DNA of 19,853 nt from positions 1 through 19,853 of the forward strand of contig CAZKVQ010000055.1 in the NCBI GenBank assembly GCA_964556255.1. The letters run 5' to 3'. The notes under the pieces are model-generated. The model was not told the DNA's origin and made no database searches. It saw nothing but the letters and a program-made list of their open reading frames with translations. This DNA comes from JACJWR01 sp964556255. Its GTDB lineage: Bacteria; Actinomycetota; Actinomycetes; S36-B12; UBA10799. The stretch's first letter is position 1. The number at the start of each line of letters is the position of its first letter. A program made the translations under genes and the position numbers. Shown here piece after piece: positions 15,359-19,853 of the stretch.

Positions 15359-15385
15359 CATTTGTGCGAGCAGGAGACGCAAATG
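15359..15385. promoter_or_regulatory. CATTTG/CAAATG inverted repeat near tetR
   Basis: CATTTG (15359-15364) is mirrored by CAAATG (15380-15385) across 15 nt. The spacer contains a GCGAGCA half-site (15366-15372) like the adjacent palindromes. It lies about 25-50 nt upstream of the tetR start and may be part of the same control region. Confidence 0.3.
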
Positions 15386-15386
15386 T

Positions 15387-15397
15387 GAGCAGTGCTC
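15387..15397. promoter_or_regulatory. Palindromic operator 1 (GAGCA-N-TGCTC)
   Basis: GAGCAGTGCTC is a perfect dyad with 5-bp arms. It touches a TTGACT hexamer at 15398-15403 that could be the -35 of the epimerase promoter. A TetR dimer binding here would block that promoter. Confidence 0.5.
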
Positions 15398-15429
15398 TTG
15401 ACTTTGCTCCCGATGTGCCCCAGGATACT
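15398..15429 (+). promoter_or_regulatory. Candidate promoter of the epimerase gene
   Basis: A TTGACT -35 at 15398-15403 faces two possible -10 boxes: CAGGAT (15421-15426, 17-nt spacer) or the better-looking GATACT (15424-15429, long 20-nt spacer). The leader would be about 65-75 nt and includes operators 2 and 3 and a strong AGGGAG ribosome site just before the ATG at 15502. Confidence 0.45.
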
Positions 15430-15434
15430 AACGA

Positions 15435-15445
15435 GAGCACCGCTC
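15435..15445. promoter_or_regulatory. Imperfect operator 2 (GAGCA-N-CGCTC)
   Basis: GAGCACCGCTC differs from the dyad consensus by one base. Its centre (15440) is 48 nt from operator 1 and 19 nt from operator 3, so it lies about two helical turns from operator 3 and near the expected transcription start. Confidence 0.4.
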
Positions 15446-15451
15446 ACAACT

Positions 15452-15466
15452 GCGAGCAATGCTCGC
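15452..15466. promoter_or_regulatory. Palindromic operator 3 (15-bp GCGAGCA-A-TGCTCGC)
   Basis: This is the strongest dyad in the window's regulatory DNA: perfect 7-bp arms around a single A. It lies in the epimerase leader, 35 nt before the start codon. The core repeats operator 1. Confidence 0.6.
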
Positions 15467-15501
15467 TCAACGATCTCGCTCACTAGCAACAGGGAGAAGT
15501 C

Positions 15502-16419
15502 ATGAACCGCTACGTCATCGTCGGGGCCGGTCCGATCGGCAGCGCTGTCGCACGCCAACTGATCGCTCGCGGGGACCGCGCAGTCGTCGTCACGCGGTCC
15601 GGCACGGGACCCGAGGGCGCAGAATGTATCGCCCTGGATGCGACCGACGCGGACGCACTCACCGAGGTCACTCGGGGCGCAACGGCGCTCTTCAACTGCG
15701 CCAACCCGCTCTACCACCGGTGGGCCATCGACTGGCCACCGTTGGCCTCATCAATGCTCGCAGCGGCAGAGGCAACCGGGGCAGTGCTGGTGATCACGTC
15801 GAACCTCTACGGCTACGGCCCGGTCGATGGAGTGATGACGCCCGACTTACCTCTGGCTGCCACGGGAACAAAGGGCAAGGTTCGGGCGCAAATGTGGCGC
15901 GAGGCACAAGATGCGCACGAGGCGGGCCGGATCAGAGCTGTGGAGGTGCGTGGGTCCGATTACGTCGGTGTCGGTGCCCAGAGCCACATCGAGCGAGCCC
16001 TGCCTGCCGTGCTGGCCGGAAAGAAGGCCAAGGTGATAGGCAACCCGGACATGCCGCATTCCTGGACCTACACGGAGGACATGGCGGCAACCCTGGTTTC
16101 GGCCGCCGACAATCCACAGGCCTGGGGCCGCGCCTGGCACGCCCCGTCGGCGGCGGTGCGAACCCAACGCGAGGCGCTGGCCGACCTGGCAGGCGTGGCG
16201 GGAGTTGCGGCACCGAAGGTCGCCCCGATGCCCGGTTGGCAGTTGAAGGTGGCCGGAGTGTTCGTGCCGATGGTGCGCGAACTCGACGAAGTCTCCTATC
16301 AATTCGCGGCGCCGTTCGTCGTGGATGACTCGGAGACCCGCCACCTGTTGGGCGTCACCGCGACCGACTGGTCGACCGTGCTCACCCGCTCGGCGGAAGC
16401 GGCGCAGACGGCCGCGTAG
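15502..16419 (+). CDS. NAD(P)-dependent epimerase/dehydratase-like (extended SDR) protein
   Basis: A 305-aa Rossmann-fold protein. The nucleotide-binding GAGPIG (8-13) follows the first strand YVIVG, with LDATDAD at 45-51 as the adenine-side strand and FNCANPLYHRW in place of the usual NNAG-type strand. ITSNLYGYGP (98-107) is the strand-5 serine region. The canonical YxxxK is altered: Lys126 is in TKGKVRAQM, and the residue four before it is Gly122, not Tyr. The C-terminal half has HSWTYTEDMAATL, typical of this group's substrate-domain entry. Substrate is unknown. It has a strong ribosome site (AGGGAG) and a divergent TetR gene with palindromic operators, so it is probably an inducible one-gene unit. 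rph starts 9 nt after its stop. Confidence 0.88.
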   Translation: MNRYVIVGAGPIGSAVARQLIARGDRAVVVTRSGTGPEGAECIALDATDADALTEVTRGATALFNCANPLYHRWAIDWPPLASSMLAAAEATGAVLVITSNLYGYGPVDGVMTPDLPLAATGTKGKVRAQMWREAQDAHEAGRIRAVEVRGSDYVGVGAQSHIERALPAVLAGKKAKVIGNPDMPHSWTYTEDMAATLVSAADNPQAWGRAWHAPSAAVRTQREALADLAGVAGVAAPKVAPMPGWQLKVAGVFVPMVRELDEVSYQFAAPFVVDDSETRHLLGVTATDWSTVLTRSAEAAQTAA

Positions 16420-16422
16420 GCT
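16417..16422 (+). promoter_or_regulatory. Candidate -10 box of leaderless rph mRNA
   Basis: TAGGCT begins with the TAG stop codon of the epimerase gene and ends 6 nt before the GTG of rph. No ribosome site is present. It would let rph and rdgB be expressed apart from the regulated epimerase. Confidence 0.5.
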
Positions 16423-16428
16423 TGCTCC

Positions 16429-17184
16429 GTGACCCGCAGCGACGGCCGTGGCGCCGATGAACTCCGTCCGATTCGTTTCACTCGCGGCTGGCTGGACCAG
16501 GCCGAGGGTTCTTGCCTGGTCGAGTTCGGCCGTACCCGAGTGCTGTGTGTGGCCTCACTCACCCAGGGCGTTCCCCGATGGCGTAAGGACTCCGGACTCG
16601 GCTGGGTGACCGGGGAGTACGCGATGCTGCCGCGGGCCACAGCGACCCGGGATACCCGGGAGTCGGTGAAAGGCAAGCTCGGCGGGCGGACTCAGGAGAT
16701 ATCCCGACTGATCGGTCGGTCGTTGCGTGCCATTGTGGACTTCGAAGGTCTGGGGGAGAACACGATCGTCATCGACTGCGATGTGCTGCAGGCCGACGGT
16801 GGAACGAGAACGGCGGCCATCACGGGGGCCTACCTCGCGCTCGCCGATGCGATCGCGCTGGGCAAAGAGCGGGGCTGGATCACCGGTGATGGCCTGAAGA
16901 CGAGCATCTGCGCGGTGAGCGTGGGCATCGTTGATGGTGAACCGCGCCTCGACCTGCACTACGACGACGATGTCGCCGCGGACACCGACATGAACGTGGT
17001 CATGACCGGCGATGGCGCGTTCGTCGAGGTACAGGGCACCGCGGAAGGTGCGCCCTTCAGTAGGGAGCTGCTCGACGAGCTGCTCGAGCTGGCTTCGCAG
17101 GGTTGCGCGACCCTCACCGAACTTCAGCGGATAGCCCTGGCCGAGTCGGCCGCCGCTGCCCCCGGTGATTCGGTAGGCGCATGA
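16429..17184 (+). CDS. rph: Ribonuclease PH
   Basis: A phosphorolytic 3'-5' exoribonuclease that trims tRNA 3' ends and other RNAs. The 251-aa length is usual. Signatures: RSDGRGADELRPIRF at the N-terminus, GWVTGEYAMLPRAT (58-71), GRTQEISRLIGRSLRA (86-101), DCDVLQADGGTRTAAITGA (116-134) and a C-terminal VEVQGTAEGAPFSRELLDELLELA. Its ATG-containing stop region overlaps rdgB by 4 nt (ATGA, 17181-17184), so the two are translationally coupled, as in mycobacteria (Rv1340-Rv1341). GTG start. Confidence 0.97.
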   Translation: MTRSDGRGADELRPIRFTRGWLDQAEGSCLVEFGRTRVLCVASLTQGVPRWRKDSGLGWVTGEYAMLPRATATRDTRESVKGKLGGRTQEISRLIGRSLRAIVDFEGLGENTIVIDCDVLQADGGTRTAAITGAYLALADAIALGKERGWITGDGLKTSICAVSVGIVDGEPRLDLHYDDDVAADTDMNVVMTGDGAFVEVQGTAEGAPFSRELLDELLELASQGCATLTELQRIALAESAAAAPGDSVGA

Positions 17185-17840
17185 CTGCCTCGGGTCCAGC
17201 GCAGCCGCAAGCCTCCGGGTCCCGGTTGGTGGTGTTGGCGTCGCGCAACGACGGCAAGGTCGCAGAGCTGCGTCGCATCCTGGCCGCGGCGGGAGCGGAC
17301 ATCACTCTGCTCAGTATCGCTGTAGCTGAAGACCGTGCCGGGGTGGCGATCCCGGAAGTGCCGGAGACCGGTGCGACCTTCCAAGAGAATGCGCTGTTGA
17401 AGGCCACCGCCGTGGCCACGGTCTCCGGACTCCCGGCCATAGCCGACGACAGCGGACTGTGCGTCGACGCCCTCAACGGCATGCCGGGTGTGCTGTCTGC
17501 CCGCTGGTCGGGCACCGCCGACTCGGGGAAGAGCCGTGACGACGCCAATCTCGATCTGGTACTCGCACAGGTGGCCGACGTGCCCGACGAACGGCGAGGG
17601 GCCGCGTTCGTCTGCGCCGCGGCGTTCGTGGACCCGGCGGTGCCGGGCCACGAAGTGGTGGTCGAGGGTCGAGTCGTCGGGCGGTTGCTGCGGAAACGTC
17701 GCGGTACCAACGGGTTCGGCTACGACCCGATCTTCGTGCCGGACGGTTACGACACCACCACGGCCGAGATGACACCAGAGGACAAGGACGCGATCAGCCA
17801 CCGCGGGCGCGCCTTCCGGCAACTGGCCGCCGAGCTCTGA
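17181..17840 (+). CDS. rdgB: RdgB/HAM1 non-canonical purine NTP pyrophosphatase
   Basis: Hydrolyses dITP, ITP and XTP to monophosphates, keeping deaminated purines out of nucleic acids. The 219-aa protein shows S-x-N-x-x-K as Ser21, Asn23, Lys26 (LASRNDGKVAEL), TFQENALLKA (66-75), ADDSGL with Asp89/Asp90, GFGYDPIF (178-185) and SHRGRAF (206-212), which together make the ITPase site. The first ~14 residues are a non-conserved extension. It overlaps rph by 4 nt. A hairpin starts 3 nt after its stop, so the operon probably ends here. Confidence 0.97.
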   Translation: MTASGPAQPQASGSRLVVLASRNDGKVAELRRILAAAGADITLLSIAVAEDRAGVAIPEVPETGATFQENALLKATAVATVSGLPAIADDSGLCVDALNGMPGVLSARWSGTADSGKSRDDANLDLVLAQVADVPDERRGAAFVCAAAFVDPAVPGHEVVVEGRVVGRLLRKRRGTNGFGYDPIFVPDGYDTTTAEMTPEDKDAISHRGRAFRQLAAEL

Positions 17841-17842
17841 GC

Positions 17843-17872
17843 GCACCAGTCGGAGACGGCGCCGATTGGTGC
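17843..17872 (+). terminator. Hairpin after rdgB
   Basis: Arms 17843-17853 and 17862-17872 pair over 11 bp with one G-U, around an 8-nt loop. It begins 3 nt after the rdgB stop. No U-tract follows. It separates the plus-strand operon from the opposing tRNA gene. Confidence 0.65.
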
Positions 17873-17905
17873 ACCCCCGGCGAGCAGCGTCACAGAGGAC
17901 ATTTG

Positions 17906-17979
17906 TGGGGCCGACGAGAATCGAACTCGCACTGGCACGGACCTAAACCGTGTGCCTCTGCCAATTGGGCTACGGCCCC
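17906..17979 (-). tRNA. tRNA with UAG anticodon (tRNA-Leu), short variable loop
   Basis: A 74-nt cloverleaf on the minus strand. The acceptor stem GGGGCCG pairs perfectly with CGGCCCC; U8 and A9 follow. The D-arm has a 3-bp stem (GCC/GGC) and an 11-nt loop with AATTGG, as in leucine tRNAs. The anticodon stem CACGG/CCGTG closes a 7-nt loop TTTAGGT, so the anticodon is UAG, which reads CUA (Leu). The T-arm is GCGAG-TTCGATT-CTCGT. The discriminator is A73, also leucine-like. CCA is not encoded. The odd point is the variable region: only 5 nt (CCAGT), where bacterial tRNA-Leu normally has a long arm. It is not an amber suppressor, since a UAG anticodon does not read UAG codons. Confidence 0.9.
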
Positions 17980-17985
17980 GCAGGC

Positions 17986-17991
17986 AGTTTA
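17986..17991 (-). promoter_or_regulatory. Candidate -10 box of the tRNA(UAG) gene
   Basis: On the minus strand TAAACT lies 6 nt before the first base of the mature tRNA. The expected transcription start would therefore be at or within a base or two of the mature 5' end. A perfect CAGCG-GT-CGCTG dyad at 18009-18020 occupies the -35 zone. Confidence 0.5.
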
Positions 17992-18029
17992 GACGGCGTA
18001 GATCAGCGCAGCGGTCGCTGTCTGCCCTT

Positions 18030-18054
18030 TGAACGTCTCGACGTGAACGTCTCG
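18030..18054. repeat. 11-nt direct repeat TGAACGTCTCG
   Basis: Two identical copies, 18030-18040 and 18044-18054, start 14 nt apart between the bcp stop and the tRNA promoter. The function is unknown. Confidence 0.6.
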
Positions 18055-18069
18055 TCCGGCCTCGCCCGA

Positions 18070-18537
18070 TCAGGACAGACCGAGCAGCTCTCGGACGCGG
18101 GCGACATGGCCCTTGGCACGGACGTTGTAGAGCGCCTCGGCGATCTTGCCCTTCTCGTCGACGATGAATGTCGAGCGGATCACTCCGAGGCGCTTCTTGC
18201 CGTACATCGTCTTCTCACCCCAGGCGCCGTACTTCTCCAAGACCTCGTGCTCGGGGTCGCTGAGCAGCGGGAAGTTCAGGGCGTCCTTCGTGCGGAACTT
18301 GGCGAGTTTCTCAGGTGAGTCAGGGCTGATGGCCAGGACGGCAACCCCGGCGGCTTTGAGGGAATTGAGATTGTCCCGGAAGTCGCAGGCCTCGGTGGTG
18401 CACCCCGGAGTCATGGCCGCGGGATAGAAGTAGACGATCACCTTCGAGCCCTTGAAGTCCTTGAGAGCGACCTTGCCGCCCTCGTCGTCGGTGAGCGTGA
18501 AGAGCGGGGCCGTGTCGCCCGGTTCCAGTCGTGTCAT
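18070..18537 (-). CDS. bcp: Peroxiredoxin, Bcp/PrxQ type (thiol peroxidase)
   Basis: Reduces hydrogen peroxide and organic hydroperoxides with thioredoxin as the usual donor, in the cytosol. With the ATG at 18537 it is 155 aa, the family norm. The frame is open far upstream (to 19071), but that stretch lies antisense to the DUF3618 gene and is low-complexity. The peroxidatic Cys46 and resolving Cys51 are in TPGCTTEAC, five apart as in atypical 2-Cys Bcp. EPGDTAPLFTLTDDEG opens the fold and YGKKRLGVIRSTFIVDEKG follows later. The start is 7 nt after a TAGCGT box and lacks a ribosome site. The trxA gene at 1882-2238 could provide its electrons, which is inference. Confidence 0.96.
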   Translation of the reverse strand: MTRLEPGDTAPLFTLTDDEGGKVALKDFKGSKVIVYFYPAAMTPGCTTEACDFRDNLNSLKAAGVAVLAISPDSPEKLAKFRTKDALNFPLLSDPEHEVLEKYGAWGEKTMYGKKRLGVIRSTFIVDEKGKIAEALYNVRAKGHVARVRELLGLS

Positions 18538-18544
18538 GGAGCCA

Positions 18545-18573
18545 ACGCTAGGTCCCCCACGGTCAGGCGGCAA
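18545..18573 (-). promoter_or_regulatory. Candidate bcp promoter, leaderless
   Basis: On the minus strand TTGCCG (18568-18573) and TAGCGT (18545-18550) are separated by 17 nt, and TAGCGT is 7 nt from the ATG. This is the most complete -35/-10 pair among the leaderless candidates here. Confidence 0.55.
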
Positions 18574-18646
18574 ATCCGTCGAGGGTATCTGCGCCACCGG
18601 CAGGGCGGAACTGCGGTTTGGCTTCGAACCCGAGTGCCTGACGGCG

Positions 18647-18652
18647 TAGGGT
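18647..18652 (+). promoter_or_regulatory. Candidate -10 box of leaderless DUF3618 mRNA
   Basis: TAGGGT lies 6 nt before the ATG at 18659, with no ribosome site. It shares the 121-nt intergenic region with the divergent bcp promoter. Confidence 0.5.
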
Positions 18653-18658
18653 GTCGCC

Positions 18659-19210
18659 ATGGCTACTGAGAACACCCCTGCCAAGAGCCCGACCGCCACG
18701 GATGACACGAGTGTCCTGTCTGGATTCGCGCCGCCGCCTGTCACGGTCACACCGGTGGATCCCGAGATCGCCGCCGCCCAGGCGGCTGACTCTCGCCGCG
18801 CAGCCCAGTCCGCCGGCGGAGGTGGGCACACGCCTCCGGCAATCGGGGAGAGCCCGACGGCCAAGCCGCCGCAGGCGTCTGAGGCCAAGCCGGCGGGGGA
18901 GCAGTCGGGCAAGGGACTTCCGGTGACGGTCGAGGAAGGCGAGGTCGCGGCGAAGGAGACCCCGAAGCCGCCGCGGACCATGGCGGAGATCGAAGCGGAC
19001 ATGGAAGCTACCCGCGAGCGTCTGGCGGCCACAGTCGGGCAATTGCAGGAGGCACTCAGCCCGAAGAACATCGCTCACCGGCAACTCGAGAAGGTCAAGG
19101 GCTTCTATGTCGACGAGTACGGCGCGGTACGCCCTGAATCCGTTGCGAAGACCGTCGGTGTGGTCGTGGCCACGGTCGTCGTCGTGAAGGTGTTCAAGAA
19201 GATCTTCTAG
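18659..19210 (+). CDS. DUF3618 domain membrane protein
   Basis: A 183-aa actinobacterial protein. Residues 1-105 are a disordered Ala/Pro/Thr/Glu-rich region. The DUF3618 core is about 107-150: TMAEIEADMEATRERLAATVGQL, a probable amphipathic helix, then ALSPKNIAHRQLEKVKGFYVDEYG. A single hydrophobic segment (about 163-178, rich in Val) ends in the basic VFKKIF, so it is likely a one-pass protein with a cytosolic tail. Function is unknown. It is divergent from bcp, a pairing I recall from other actinobacteria, and 16 nt upstream of the DUF427 gene. Confidence 0.88.
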   Translation: MATENTPAKSPTATDDTSVLSGFAPPPVTVTPVDPEIAAAQAADSRRAAQSAGGGGHTPPAIGESPTAKPPQASEAKPAGEQSGKGLPVTVEEGEVAAKETPKPPRTMAEIEADMEATRERLAATVGQLQEALSPKNIAHRQLEKVKGFYVDEYGAVRPESVAKTVGVVVATVVVVKVFKKIF

Positions 19211-19226
19211 AGAACCGGACCGTCCT

Positions 19227-19751
19227 ATGCACCTTCCTCCGGGCGTCGTGCCGGAGACCCCTGGGCCGGGCCAGGAGTCATGCTGGTCGTATCCGCGGCC
19301 GCCGAGACTCAGTCCCGTCCGGGAATCGATAGTCATCACCTTCGCCGGTGTCGTCGTCTGCCGCTCGGAGACGGCGCTGAGGATCCTCGAGACCAGTCAT
19401 CCGCCGACGTACTATCTGCCCGTTTCCGCGTGGCTTCCGGGCTCGTTGCGTCCGGGCTCAGGCGACAGCGTCTGCGAATGGAAAGGTCGTGCGACCTACT
19501 TCGACGTGGTCGCTCTTGACGACACCGGGCGGGATGTGGCGGTCGCCGGGAACGCCGCTTGGGGGTATCCCCACCCGTGGCCCCCCTACCAGGCCCTGGT
19601 CGATCACGTTGCGGTCTACCCGGCGGCGATGGACGAGGTCCGGGTCAACGGCGAACGGGTTCGTCCGCAGGATGGTGGCTTCTACGGGGGGTGGATCACC
19701 GACCGGGTGGTCGGCCCGTTCAAGGGTTCCGCCGGCAGTTGGGGCTGGTAG
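19227..19751 (+). CDS. DUF427 family protein
   Basis: A 174-aa soluble protein of unknown function. Family features are SCWSYPRPPRL (18-28), FAGVVVCRSETALRILETSHPPTYYLP (about 39-65), CEWKGRATYFDV and the late WGYPHPWPPY ... VAVYPAAMDEVRVNGERV ... GGFYGGWIT. The W/Y/P-rich beta-barrel-like core is intact. ATG at 19227 is 16 nt after the DUF3618 stop, so the two are probably one operon; no ribosome site is evident. A biochemical activity is not assigned. Confidence 0.9.
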   Translation: MHLPPGVVPETPGPGQESCWSYPRPPRLSPVRESIVITFAGVVVCRSETALRILETSHPPTYYLPVSAWLPGSLRPGSGDSVCEWKGRATYFDVVALDDTGRDVAVAGNAAWGYPHPWPPYQALVDHVAVYPAAMDEVRVNGERVRPQDGGFYGGWITDRVVGPFKGSAGSWGW

Positions 19752-19784
19752 CTGCCGGGTGACGGTTTTCGAAAAGACCTGCGC

Positions 19785-19790
19785 TATGCT
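19785..19790 (+). promoter_or_regulatory. Candidate -10 box of tRNA-Lys gene
   Basis: TATGCT is followed by 9 nt and then the first base of the tRNA. A TGACGG sequence (19760-19765) 19 nt upstream is a poor -35. Confidence 0.45.
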
Positions 19791-19799
19791 CGTCTCCGC

Positions 19800-19853
<54 letters not shown>

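Noticed and set aside
14573..16419. Mobile element carrying tetR and the epimerase gene
   Set aside because: No transposase, integrase, terminal inverted repeats or target duplication was found at the boundaries; base composition looks like the neighbours.
17906..17979. Amber-suppressor tRNA
   Set aside because: The anticodon is UAG, which pairs with CUA codons; an amber suppressor would need anticodon CUA.
18538..19071. N-terminal extension of bcp to 333 aa
   Set aside because: The extension is antisense to DUF3618, low-complexity, and the ATG at 18537 gives the standard Bcp length and a good promoter.

Overview
The window is high-GC actinobacterial (Actinomycetes) chromosome. Lineage-typical families include a WhiB3/WhiD regulator, DUF3039, DUF2017, DUF3618, and the Mec-CysO-CysM cysteine pathway. 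Many GTG starts and several apparently leaderless promoters also fit. No phage, IS element, integrase or CRISPR array was seen. The exact genus cannot be read from the sequence. A 10-N gap lies at 4135-4144, so this is a draft or metagenome scaffold.

Layout. (1) 1-1133: 3' part of GTP-dependent PEP carboxykinase, closed by a strong hairpin at 1146-1190. (2) 1230-3118, minus strand: a membrane-anchored NodB-type polysaccharide deacetylase, a thioredoxin and a WhiB3-like Fe-S regulator. (3) 3189-4107, plus: a YqgE/UPF0301 protein and a DUF3039 protein, then the gap. (4) 4220-5446, minus: a solitary arginine deiminase, divergent from an SF2 helicase (5536-7212). (5) 7332-10185, plus: an HdeD/DUF308 membrane protein, an IclR regulator and a secreted GH18-like protein. 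(6) 10259-17840, plus: a conserved block in nearly the order of M. tuberculosis Rv1331-Rv1341: clpS, DUF2017, mec, cysO, cysM, murI, a metallo-beta-lactamase-fold protein like the cAMP phosphodiesterase Rv1339, rph and rdgB. It differs in two ways: the rhomboid gene between cysM and murI is missing, and a divergent tetR/NAD-epimerase pair sits between the hydrolase gene and rph. (7) 17906-19853: a tRNA with anticodon UAG, a Bcp peroxiredoxin, DUF3618 and DUF427 proteins, and the 5' part of a tRNA-Lys(CUU) that runs off the end.

How the genes work together. Mec, CysO and CysM make cysteine from O-phosphoserine using a thiocarboxylated carrier protein. MurI, the deacetylase and perhaps the GH18-like protein act on the cell wall. 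WhiB3, thioredoxin and Bcp are redox functions. Rph and RdgB handle RNA 3' ends and clean up the nucleotide pool.

The most notable signals are: a leucine-type tRNA (UAG anticodon, Leu-like D-arm, A73) with only a 5-nt variable loop; recurrent TANNNT boxes 6-9 nt upstream of start codons, pointing to leaderless mRNAs; and a cluster of GAGCA-N-TGCTC palindromes between tetR and the epimerase gene, which looks like a complete operator region. I did not find a clear wholly new multi-gene system.
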